Program-made: the position numbers and the translations under genes | Source: a virus | Virus record (IMG/VR): IMGVR_UViG_3300036851_000592 | Span: 1-56,092 of that record | Length of the DNA stretch: 56,092 nt | Direction: 5' to 3' (one strand) | In this document: positions 48,785 through 55,355 of the stretch, in pieces | Layout: each line of letters opens with the position of its first letter | Numbering within the stretch: the stretch's first letter is position 1 | Notes under the pieces: generated by a model | Databases searched by the model: none | The model's input: only the letters and a program-made list of their open reading frames with translations | Told to the model about the DNA's origin: nothing

Positions 48785-50136
48785 TGATTTATGGCTCGGT
48801 CTGTTCCGGCATCGAGGCTGCGACGGTTGCGTGGCGGCCGCTCGGATGGCGCGCGGCGTTCTATTCGCAGTTCGATCCCGAGCATAAGGGGAAGGGCCCT
48901 GACTTTGCCTCGGCGGTGCTTGCCCATCATTATCCGGACACGCCGAATCGCGGCGACATGACCCGTTTCAAGGAGTGGCCAGGTGCAACTATCGATCTTC
49001 TCGTCGGCGGAACGCCCTGCCAAAGCTTCTCCATCGCCGGTCTCCGAAAAGGATTGGATGACCCGCGTGGCAACCTCATGCTTACCTATCTTGCAATTGC
49101 TCAACGCTATCGGCCCTCGTGGCTGGTTTGGGAAAACGTGCCCGGTGTCTTGTCGGTTGATGAAGGACGGGCTTTTGGCACCCTCCTCGGAGGGATGGCA
49201 GAACTCGGGTATCATGCGGCCTGGCGAGTGCTTGACGCTGAGTACGTGCGAGTGGACGGCTTTGCCCGAGCAGTTCCCCAGCGACGACGGCGTGTGTTCG
49301 TTGTCGGATATCTTGGAGACTGGCGACGTGCCGCGGCGGTTCTATTTGAGCGCGAAAGCCTGTCGGGGAATTCTCCGCCGCGCCGAGAAACGTGGAAGGG
49401 TCTTGCCTCGAGTCTTGCGGCGCGCACTAGAGGTGGTGGCGGGCTCGGGACAGACTTCGATCTCGATGGAGGATTGATCGCCGCGAGGACGATTCAGGCA
49501 GGCGGACATTCGAACAATCCGATTGACGAAAATCTTGTCGCTCAGATCGCGTTTGGCGGAGGTAATACTGTCGGCTCCATCGACGTGGCAACGGCCAGGA
49601 ACGGCCATGCGGTCCCGCATGGCCGTCTGGATTTCGAGAGCGAGACGTTTGTCGCTCACCCGATCTTGGGAAAAGAGAACTCCAGTCACGATCACACGAT
49701 GGACACCTACGTCTCCCACGCCTTGCGCGCCGATGGCTTCGACGCGAGCGAGGACGGCACAGGGCGCGGGACGCCGCTTGTGCCCACCGCCTTCGATTGC
49801 AAGGCCGGCGGGAAGACTGGATTTGCAATTGGCGACGTGCCCGGTTCAATTCGCGGTGATGGCCATGGTGGAGGTCACGCAGCCGTCGCTCTCTCCATGC
49901 GGGAAGAACCGCACAAATGGGCCGTCAGAAGATTGACCCCCGAAGAGTGTGAGGCACTCCAGGCAATCCCTCGCGGCTACACGCTGATTCCGTGGCGCGG
50001 GAAGCTCGCGCCTGACGGGCCGCGCTACAAGGCGCTTGGGAATAGCTTCGCGGTCAACGTCATTCGCTGGATCGGGCATCGGATCGAAAAAAGCAATGCC
50101 ATTGCTCCGAATCGACTTGCGCAAAACGGCGATTAG
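48784..50136 (+). CDS. dcm: C5-cytosine DNA methyltransferase
   Basis: About 450 residues. Motif I YGSVCSGIEAATVAWRPLGW, motif IV GGTPCQSFSIAG with the catalytic Cys, motif VI WENVPGVL, motif VIII QRRRRVFVVGY and C-terminal RYKALGNSFAVNVIRWIG. The middle part (about 200-370) is a Gly-rich, low-similarity insertion. It methylates cytosine in phage DNA, probably against host restriction. The last 15 codons lie in the second 109-bp control element. A +2-frame gene overlaps it (48983-49477). Confidence 0.9.
   Translation: MIYGSVCSGIEAATVAWRPLGWRAAFYSQFDPEHKGKGPDFASAVLAHHYPDTPNRGDMTRFKEWPGATIDLLVGGTPCQSFSIAGLRKGLDDPRGNLMLTYLAIAQRYRPSWLVWENVPGVLSVDEGRAFGTLLGGMAELGYHAAWRVLDAEYVRVDGFARAVPQRRRRVFVVGYLGDWRRAAAVLFERESLSGNSPPRRETWKGLASSLAARTRGGGGLGTDFDLDGGLIAARTIQAGGHSNNPIDENLVAQIAFGGGNTVGSIDVATARNGHAVPHGRLDFESETFVAHPILGKENSSHDHTMDTYVSHALRADGFDASEDGTGRGTPLVPTAFDCKAGGKTGFAIGDVPGSIRGDGHGGGHAAVALSMREEPHKWAVRRLTPEECEALQAIPRGYTLIPWRGKLAPDGPRYKALGNSFAVNVIRWIGHRIEKSNAIAPNRLAQNGD
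48983..49477 (+). CDS. Overprinted gene inside the cytosine methyltransferase (+2 frame)
   Basis: 164 residues from GTG, eight bases behind a perfect AAGGAG. The tail has CEWTALPEQFPSDDGVCSLS, then RRFYLSAKACRGILRRAEKR with LPRVLRRALEVVAG. This block is, as far as I recall, typical of a small phage protein found beside methyltransferase genes. It lies wholly within the methyltransferase gene in another frame. The strong ribosome site and recognisable ending argue that it is real. Confidence 0.65.
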   Translation: MQLSIFSSAERPAKASPSPVSEKDWMTRVATSCLPILQLLNAIGPRGWFGKTCPVSCRLMKDGLLAPSSEGWQNSGIMRPGECLTLSTCEWTALPEQFPSDDGVCSLSDILETGDVPRRFYLSAKACRGILRRAEKRGRVLPRVLRRALEVVAGSGQTSISMED

Positions 50137-50195
50137 AGCGATGTTGTTTTCATTGAACGGGGCAGCGCCCCACCTGAGGAGGACCAGCCGATGAC
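50087..50195 (+). promoter_or_regulatory. 109-bp control element, copy 2
   Basis: Identical to 25045-25153 over all 109 bases. It overlaps the last 15 codons of the cytosine methyltransferase and provides palindrome AGCAATGCCATTGCT (50092-50106), CTTGCGC and the GAGGAGG ribosome site for the 50191 gene. It should start or boost transcription of the right-end genes, including the Cas12m-like gene. Perfect conservation across 25 kb indicates a recent duplication or strong constraint. Confidence 0.75.
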
Positions 50196-50514
50196 CATCA
50201 CCCTACTGAAGATAGAAGAATTCAAGATCGGCCTCGCGCTGCTCAATCTCGTGAGCGCGGTCGCGCATAGCATGGACCGCGCCGCGTTGATCGACAGCGG
50301 CGACGACATTTGCGGATCGCTGGTCGAGACGCATGAGACTTTTGCCGATTTCTGCAAGAGCCTTGGCCAGCCAGCCCATAGCCGCACGACGCCAGCAGGC
50401 TATGAAATCCATGAATGGACCGACGTGCAATTCCGTCGCGGTCAGACGCGCGGATCGCTGTATCTCATGGAATTCGCGGTCGGCAACGTCTCCATGTACA
50501 ACGGAGGCCGCTAA
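50191..50514 (+). CDS. Hypothetical protein, first gene behind control element 2
   Basis: 107 residues (MTITLLKIEEFKIGLALLNL), helical with SMDRAALIDSGDDICGSLVE. Its ribosome site is part of the 109-bp element. The homologous place in the other copy holds only a 37-codon ORF. Function unknown. Confidence 0.6.
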   Translation: MTITLLKIEEFKIGLALLNLVSAVAHSMDRAALIDSGDDICGSLVETHETFADFCKSLGQPAHSRTTPAGYEIHEWTDVQFRRGQTRGSLYLMEFAVGNVSMYNGGR

Positions 50515-50515
50515 G

Positions 50516-50836
50516 ATGACCACGGTTTACACAATCCACGCGCCGGAAGCCTCGAAGCTCGAGGTCATCAAAACCGAGATGCGGCAGCTCGGCGCTCCCA
50601 CGATCCGAGTGGTGAACTGCGATGATTATTTGATGGCGCTTGAGGGCAGCCACCGTATCGCGGCCGCCTGCGCTCTTGGGATTAAGCCTGAGTTTGTGAT
50701 TTTTGAGCAGGACGACATCATTGATTTGACCGGCTTCGATTGGTTCGACAGTGCGAATTGGGACAAAACAAGGTATCCGGCTGGCGAGGTGGCGGGCGAG
50801 CTTTTCTCGACGCAAGCCTGCGCATATCGGTTCTGA
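50516..50836 (+). CDS. Small ParB/Srx-like protein
   Basis: 106 residues (MTTVYTIHAPEASKLEVIKT). VVNCDDYLMALEGSHRIAAA with CALGIKPEFVIFEQDD fits the ParB-nuclease-like fold G-(S/H)-x-R-x-x-A. Stand-alone ParB-like domains are frequent in phages. Role unknown; may bind or modify DNA or small molecules. Confidence 0.6.
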   Translation: MTTVYTIHAPEASKLEVIKTEMRQLGAPTIRVVNCDDYLMALEGSHRIAAACALGIKPEFVIFEQDDIIDLTGFDWFDSANWDKTRYPAGEVAGELFSTQACAYRF

Positions 50837-50840
50837 GCAA

Positions 50841-51116
50841 ATGCCTACTTATCCAACGACCTTGATTGCCCCTGGGCGCCTGATCGCTCAGTGCGGACGG
50901 CTGCGCAAACCGATTGATGATTTGCGGGAACTCTCACGCGCCTATCGCGCCACGATCGACGAGCTTGGGCTCGGAGGATCGGAAACGCCCAATTGCTACA
51001 TCCTCAATGAGGTCGGCAAGCGAGTGGGGCGGGTTTCCTACAACGGCCGCGTCTGGAAAGGCGAGGATTGGTCCCAAGGCGATGTGCCTGTTTATTGTCC
51101 GCGCATGGAGGGCTGA
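50841..51116 (+). CDS. Hypothetical protein
   Basis: 91 residues (MPTYPTTLIAPGRLIAQCGR), mixed alpha/beta, with LNEVGKRVGRVSYNGRVWKG. Early operon. No family seen. Confidence 0.55.
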   Translation: MPTYPTTLIAPGRLIAQCGRLRKPIDDLRELSRAYRATIDELGLGGSETPNCYILNEVGKRVGRVSYNGRVWKGEDWSQGDVPVYCPRMEG

Positions 51117-51121
51117 ACCAA

Positions 51122-51319
51122 ATGATGACCCGCTATGCCAAAGACCCGCGCTGGCTGACCGCGCGCTGGGATGGAACTGACGCCAACGGCCGCGCCTTCA
51201 AGAAAGGCGAGAGGATTTTCTATTACCCGAACGGCCGCAGCACCCTGAGCGGCGAGGCGGCCGAACAAGCCGCCCGGGACTTCGAGGCTGAGGCTCAGGA
51301 CGAGGAGCAACTGCGGTGA
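51122..51319 (+). CDS. Hypothetical small protein
   Basis: 65 residues (MMTRYAKDPRWLTARWDGTD). The first 45 residues, WDGTDANGRAFKKGERIFYY, look like a small beta barrel; acidic tail. Overlaps the next gene start (GTGA). Confidence 0.55.
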   Translation: MMTRYAKDPRWLTARWDGTDANGRAFKKGERIFYYPNGRSTLSGEAAEQAARDFEAEAQDEEQLR

Positions 51320-51684
51320 CGGAGTATCTCGAAGTGGCGGGCAAATTGCGCAACATCGTTTCTGAGCGCGGCGGTCTCGATCTTGACAGCATGGCGATCC
51401 TCCATGGCGCCGAATCAATCGAGATCCTAGTCAAGGCGCTCGCGCTCGCCGAGGAATGGCTACCGGTCAGCACAATTGGCGACGTTCGCGACGGTCGCAA
51501 GATCATGGTCTGTCTCGCGAAAGTGAATCGCAACAATCGACTCGGCCCGATCCGGCTTGTTCATTGGAACCTTAACCCGCGCTGGAGCCCGCATTGGCTG
51601 GGCGATGTTGCAGGTCATTACTTTCACGACCACGACTTCGCCGCTTGGCGCCATCTTCCCAAACCACCAAAACAAGGAGCCTAA
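51316..51684 (+). CDS. Hypothetical protein with DUF551-like C-terminus
   Basis: 122 residues, GTG start. The C-terminal EEWLPVSTIGDVRDGRKIMV and FAAWRHLPKPP resemble DUF551-type proteins, as do the genes at 53155 and 53376. N-terminal half helical. Function unknown. Confidence 0.6.
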   Translation: MTEYLEVAGKLRNIVSERGGLDLDSMAILHGAESIEILVKALALAEEWLPVSTIGDVRDGRKIMVCLAKVNRNNRLGPIRLVHWNLNPRWSPHWLGDVAGHYFHDHDFAAWRHLPKPPKQGA

Positions 51685-51689
51685 TCACT

Positions 51690-51962
51690 ATGGGACTCAC
51701 GAACGTCGAACCGACGATGCAGGATCACGCCTTCATCGCCGACATCGCCAGCGGGCTTCACTTAGTGACGAAAGCCGGGCATACGTTGTATAACCGGCGG
51801 AAAATCTCAAATCACATCGACTTGGACTATTCAAGTCTCTTCTGCGGCGCGGTCGCGACGTGGCTTCTTGAGATTGACCGCAATGTGCCAGGTACGATCG
51901 CAGGCGTCATGAAGACGATCGAGGAACATCTGAAGCGCACGGGAGGCGACGCCGTTGGCTGA
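51690..51962 (+). CDS. Hypothetical protein
   Basis: 90 residues (MGLTNVEPTMQDHAFIADIA), with AAGGAG before the start. Helical; overlaps the next frame by eight bases. Function unknown. Confidence 0.55.
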   Translation: MGLTNVEPTMQDHAFIADIASGLHLVTKAGHTLYNRRKISNHIDLDYSSLFCGAVATWLLEIDRNVPGTIAGVMKTIEEHLKRTGGDAVG

Positions 51963-52218
51963 TCATCGCGAAGTAGATAATCAATTCTGTCAAATGCTCT
52001 GCGACCGTCTCGTGGATTTGATTGCCGAAACGCTGCCTGAATTTCAGAGACTGGTGAATGCTGGTCTCGTTTCAGTTTGTTATTCTGACTTGCTTGCATC
52101 GGCCATTGCCTCAGTTGCGAAGGCATCGGAAGAAAAGGTGCCGCTTTTTCGCCCTGCGCTTCTCAAGGCTATGAGAGAGATTTCGCCGGGCGGCGCGCGC
52201 GGGCCTGGAGTCCAATGA
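51955..52218 (+). CDS. Hypothetical protein
   Basis: 87 residues, TTG start overlapping the previous gene. Helical, with LADHREVDNQFCQMLCDRLV at the start. The start codon is uncertain. ATGA overlap with the next gene. Confidence 0.5.
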   Translation: MADHREVDNQFCQMLCDRLVDLIAETLPEFQRLVNAGLVSVCYSDLLASAIASVAKASEEKVPLFRPALLKAMREISPGGARGPGVQ

Positions 52219-52457
52219 ACATCATCCGCTACGCGCGCGGCCGCTTAGGGACGATCTGGGGCCTCGATCGACCACTCCATTATTCCGAGCTTGCCGAGGT
52301 ACTCAGGCTCGCCGGCCGGAATCCAGGCGATACCGTGCGGAGCTATGAGCGCGGGCACCGTCAGGCCTCAGGCCCGGTGCTGCTGGCGATCGATATGATG
52401 ATTGCCGGCGCGCGGCCGCCGGGGCTCGAACTGCTTTTGAGGGAGTGGAATCCATGA
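52215..52457 (+). CDS. HTH-like small protein
   Basis: 80 residues (MNIIRYARGRLGTIWGLDRP). YSELAEVLRLAGRNPGDTVR followed by SYERGHRQASGPVLLAID resembles a Cro-type DNA-binding domain that reads VxxWExG in related proteins. Possible regulator of the right-end operon. Function inferred. Confidence 0.55.
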   Translation: MNIIRYARGRLGTIWGLDRPLHYSELAEVLRLAGRNPGDTVRSYERGHRQASGPVLLAIDMMIAGARPPGLELLLREWNP

Positions 52458-52684
52458 CGACGACGGCCTATGAAGACGAAGTGCTGGGCGATGCGGCGAA
52501 CGAAGTGCGGGAGATCATAGTCAGCGCTCTCGCGGAATTTTCACGGCGCCACGGGACCGACGATCCTGATCTCTATCCGGTGATCGCAACTGGTTTCGTC
52601 ATCGCGATCCTCGAGGACATGCAACCCGCCTGTCCTCACTTCGCAACCGGCATCCGCAGCGCGCTCGAACGGAGAGGATTTTGA
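52454..52684 (+). CDS. Hypothetical small protein
   Basis: 76 residues (MTTTAYEDEVLGDAANEVRE), helical and acidic. Overlaps the previous stop by ATGA. Function unknown. Confidence 0.55.
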   Translation: MTTTAYEDEVLGDAANEVREIIVSALAEFSRRHGTDDPDLYPVIATGFVIAILEDMQPACPHFATGIRSALERRGF

Positions 52685-52727
52685 CGGATGGGGAGCTATC
52701 TCGAAATCACCACGGAAAACCAATCCG

Positions 52728-52820
52728 ATGGAATTGCTGGCCGACATTGTCGAAACAGTTCTCAAAGACAATCTGATTGATGTTCCCATCACCGCAACAG
52801 GCAATAGGAGGGCGGGATAA
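52728..52820 (+). CDS. Very small ORF
   Basis: 30 residues (MELLADIVETVLKDNLIDVP start), helical. Its stop overlaps the next ATG (TAATG). Fills the gap between two better genes; a competing 30-codon frame begins at 52688. Not more than a candidate. Confidence 0.35.
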   Translation: MELLADIVETVLKDNLIDVPITATGNRRAG

Positions 52821-53149
52821 TGGGTGAAGCGAAGCACACACCGGGTCCATGGAAAGTAACAAAATCATCAGAGCGCAAAACACTTTGCGTAGTGAACGAT
52901 GATACGTGGATTTGCGGGGAACTCCAAGCGCTGAACGGGACGGCCATTGATGAACGCGAATGCCTCGCCAACGCCCGCTTGATCGCCGCCGCTCCTGAAA
53001 TGTACGAGGCGCTTGAACAAGCCGAAGCTTGCATGAGCATCGTGGAACCGCGAAGCGACAAGGCGGAATATCTGCGGATTCTTGGCGTGATCCGCGCCGT
53101 AATCGGCAAGGCAGAAGGCCGTCAGCCCTCCGCCCAGAGAGAGGAGTAG
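52820..53149 (+). CDS. Conserved small phage protein (HTPGPW type)
   Basis: 109 residues. AKHTPGPWKVTKSSERKTLC and ANARLIAAAPEMYEALEQAE are widespread phage signatures (HTPGPW at the start, N-A-R-L-I-A-A-A-P-E near the end). Its role is not known. Early right-end operon. Confidence 0.75.
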   Translation: MGEAKHTPGPWKVTKSSERKTLCVVNDDTWICGELQALNGTAIDERECLANARLIAAAPEMYEALEQAEACMSIVEPRSDKAEYLRILGVIRAVIGKAEGRQPSAQREE

Positions 53150-53183
53150 CTTGGATGGGAGAGGGCTGGCAACCGATTGAGAC
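53126..53183. repeat. 58-bp direct repeat, copy 1 of two (partner 53347-53404)
   Basis: The two 58-bp stretches differ at only a few positions. Each carries GAGAGGAGTAGCT, a start codon and the codons MGEGWQPIET. They show tandem duplication of a DUF551-like gene. Confidence 0.85.
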
Positions 53184-53370
53184 GGCTCCGAAGGATGGGA
53201 CCAACCTTCTGATGTGCAGCGGCGATCACTGGATGACGACCGGCAGTTGGAATAAGTGGCGCGGCGAGTGGTGCATCAATGCGCCGGGTTATCCTCGCTA
53301 TGGGTACGACGAACAGCCAACACATTGGCAATCGCTGCCCGCCTCGCCCTCCGCCCAAGGAGAGGAGTAG
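53155..53370 (+). CDS. DUF551-like protein, tandem copy 1
   Basis: 71 residues: MGEGWQPIETAPKDGTNLLM, then WMTTGSWNKWRGEWCINAPG and THWQSLPASP. The opening W-Q-P-I-E-T-A-P-x-D-G is the usual start of DUF551-like phage proteins. Tandem with the next gene. Function unknown. Confidence 0.75.
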   Translation: MGEGWQPIETAPKDGTNLLMCSGDHWMTTGSWNKWRGEWCINAPGYPRYGYDEQPTHWQSLPASPSAQGEE

Positions 53371-53375
53371 CTCGG

Positions 53376-53573
53376 ATGGGAGAGGGCTGGCAACCGATTG
53401 AGACAGCGCCAGAGGGCGAAGTGGTCGAAACCAAGATTGATGATGCGCTAGGAGTCAGGAATCAGACCAGGCTACGGCGCAAGGGCCGTCTTTGGTTTTC
53501 TCCGGACATGTCGATGTATGTCTACTACGAGCCGACGCATTGGCGCGCCCCGCCCACAACAGGAGAGAGATAG
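53376..53573 (+). CDS. DUF551-like protein, tandem copy 2
   Basis: 65 residues: MGEGWQPIETAPEGEVVETK, ending YYEPTHWRAPPTTGER. Same opening as copy 1 but divergent after it, so the copies differ in function or the second is relaxing. Starts in the second 58-bp repeat. Confidence 0.75.
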   Translation: MGEGWQPIETAPEGEVVETKIDDALGVRNQTRLRRKGRLWFSPDMSMYVYYEPTHWRAPPTTGER

Positions 53574-53798
53574 ATGCGAAACGCGGCCATGGTTGCCGAG
53601 GAAGCGCTCAAGGATGCGATCAACCTTATAAATTCACAGTCTGGTCGCATCGATCGATTGCGCTGCGCCCTTGAGGAAATTTCCACACTCGATGCTGATG
53701 AGGACGAAGCGCTTGCTCGTCAGTGCAAAGAAGGCGGCGCGGCAAGATGGGCGAAAGATATCGCGGTCGCCGCGCTGCTCAAAGACAAACCCACATGA
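53574..53798 (+). CDS. Hypothetical small helical protein
   Basis: 74 residues (MRNAAMVAEEALKDAINLIN). Helical and acidic with DRLRCALEEISTLDADEDEA. Stop codon near the next small gene. Function unknown. Confidence 0.55.
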   Translation: MRNAAMVAEEALKDAINLINSQSGRIDRLRCALEEISTLDADEDEALARQCKEGGAARWAKDIAVAALLKDKPT

Positions 53799-53820
53799 CA
53801 GCGCGCGGGAGCACCAAGCC

Positions 53821-54024
53821 ATGACCGACACCGAGAAGCTGGTAGAGCGGCTGGAGTTTTGGAGCAAACACCAGTACCGCGTGGTTGATAGCCCTTGGGG
53901 AACAAGTCCCAACGGAGACCTTCGCTTAGCCGCCTCCGAACTCACCCGCCTGCGCCAGCGCGTCGAGGAGCTGGAGGGGGCGCTGGGAAACGGCGGATTT
54001 TCCAAAGCGCCCGGAGAGGAGTGA
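53821..54024 (+). CDS. Duplicated small coiled-coil protein (copy A)
   Basis: 67 residues starting MTDTEKLVERLEFWSKHQYR. It shares 162 nearly identical bases (two mismatches) with the gene beginning at 55953, and 127 bases are identical to 1-127. Its stop lies one base before the Cas12m-like ATG, within a sequence like the 44-bp junction repeat (AAAGCGCCCGGAGAGGAG). The accessory gene and array thus seem inserted between two copies of this gene. Confidence 0.7.
   Translation: MTDTEKLVERLEFWSKHQYRVVDSPWGTSPNGDLRLAASELTRLRQRVEELEGALGNGGFSKAPGEE
53856..53982. repeat. 127-bp repeat of the window start inside copy A
   Basis: Identical to window bases 1-127. Together with the end of the window (55988-56092) it makes three copies of a 105-bp core, so the apparent circular closure rests on a duplicated sequence. 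Confidence 0.93.
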
Positions 54025-54025
54025 G

Positions 54026-55348
54026 ATGGGAAACTGGCAGGACAATAAACCGGAGGAAGTGAGGCGCGTCTATCTCTATGGCGCGTTCCCGCCCAAGGAT
54101 GGCCTCGCCGATTTCGACAAGGCTCAGGAGTTGAAGCGAGAGATGTGGGCCGAGCTGTGCGCTATCTATCGCCAGTATGTCGCCGATCTAGCGCTCGTGC
54201 CCGCCGCCGCCGCGCAAGCTGTCGCATCTGGCGATAAGGCTATAATTCGCGAAGCGGAAAAGGAGATGAAGTCCGATCTGTCGGCACGCCTATACGCGCG
54301 GATGGCGGATGCGCGCCGCAGCGTCGCCGCGAAGGGGCTGCACAGCGGCGACTACAACGCTGTGACATTCCAATTCATGGGAGCGGCGCGCGCCTCGAGG
54401 AAACGCGGAGCCCTTCCGGGCGACGGTGACAAGCCGATGGAATCATACTGCGGCGCGGCCGTCGTCAATCAGGTCAAACGGTTTTCGCCCGCGCGGCTTT
54501 TGCACCACACCGAAACTCGGATTGAATTCATCGCGCGACCGCGAAGCAAGTCCCGCCGCGGCCGGCGCCTATTGGCGAGGCTGCACATCACCGTGCGGGG
54601 GCCTAAAAATCCTCTCGGTCACAAGGTACTATCGGTCGATTTCATCATGCACCGGCCGCTGCCTCCCGACGCTGAAATCGTCGAGGTACGGTTGATGCGC
54701 AAGACAATCCCCGCCACCACTCGCGACCGCAAGTCCGCGCTGTGGACGAAATGGCAAGTCGCGATCGCCGTGGCCACTCCCCGGCGTGTTCACGACCGCG
54801 CGGATAGGATCGCAGGCCTTGCTCTCACTTGGGCCGACGACGGATCTGGCGAGCAGGAATTTTGCGTCGTGGCGGAGAATTCCGGCCGCACCGTAACGCA
54901 TGTGATGGAGGCTGGCCATGCCGAGACATGGAAGAGGCTGACAACGCAAAAAGAAACCGCAAGCACGCTCGATGGCGAAGCGCAGGCCAGCGCGCTCCAT
55001 GCCTGTGCGGTTCATGAACGACGTCTCGCGCTGAGGCGCCGTGAGTTTTTGCGCGTCACCGCCGCGCGGCTGACAACTGTCTACAGCGTGATCGCCATCG
55101 AGGACATGTGGCTAGCCGGTATGGGCGTGAAAAAGCATCTCGCGCCGGCCCTGTTTCGGCAGAATCTCAAAAACGCGGCGAAGGTGCGCGGAACGGAAAT
55201 CCTGGAAGTCAAATTGCCCAAGCGAGAAGGAAGAAGCGCGCGGGATTGCGCCAGAATGCTGCTGGAGGAGGCGGAAAAATTCGACGGCGACGACGGAATG
55301 TTGTCCGGCGACGAAGAGAAAAGTCAAGTACATGAGGCGGTTGCATGA
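54026..55348 (+). CDS. Compact Cas12m-like type V CRISPR effector candidate
   Basis: 440 residues, smaller than described Cas12m proteins (about 550-650). Residues 15-50 (VYLYGAFPPKDG, KREMWAELCAIYRQY) match the N-terminal wedge-like start of type V-U1/Cas12m proteins as I recall them; LSVDFIMHRPLPPDAEIVEV at 202-221 fits their VHRWLPADADI block. RuvC-I is at 261-272 (RIAGLALTWADD), with Ala266 where Asp is expected. RuvC-II is YSVIAIEDMW with Glu359; RuvC-III may be RSARDCARML with Asp407. There is no CxxC zinc ribbon. The gene follows copy A by one base (GGAGAGGAG site), and the array starts 8 bases after its stop. Expected to bind, not cut, DNA. Confidence 0.72.
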   Translation: MGNWQDNKPEEVRRVYLYGAFPPKDGLADFDKAQELKREMWAELCAIYRQYVADLALVPAAAAQAVASGDKAIIREAEKEMKSDLSARLYARMADARRSVAAKGLHSGDYNAVTFQFMGAARASRKRGALPGDGDKPMESYCGAAVVNQVKRFSPARLLHHTETRIEFIARPRSKSRRGRRLLARLHITVRGPKNPLGHKVLSVDFIMHRPLPPDAEIVEVRLMRKTIPATTRDRKSALWTKWQVAIAVATPRRVHDRADRIAGLALTWADDGSGEQEFCVVAENSGRTVTHVMEAGHAETWKRLTTQKETASTLDGEAQASALHACAVHERRLALRRREFLRVTAARLTTVYSVIAIEDMWLAGMGVKKHLAPALFRQNLKNAAKVRGTEILEVKLPKREGRSARDCARMLLEEAEKFDGDDGMLSGDEEKSQVHEAVA

Positions 55349-55355
55349 AAGCCAC

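Noticed and set aside
49523-49936. Continuation of the +2 frame past 49477 in the methyltransferase gene
   Set aside because: It lies after the stop of the overprinted gene, is Arg/Pro/Thr-rich and has no ribosome site; a shadow frame.
52688-52780. 30-codon ORF MGSYLEITTENQ
   Set aside because: It competes with the 52728 frame, whose stop overlaps the next start. Neither is well supported.
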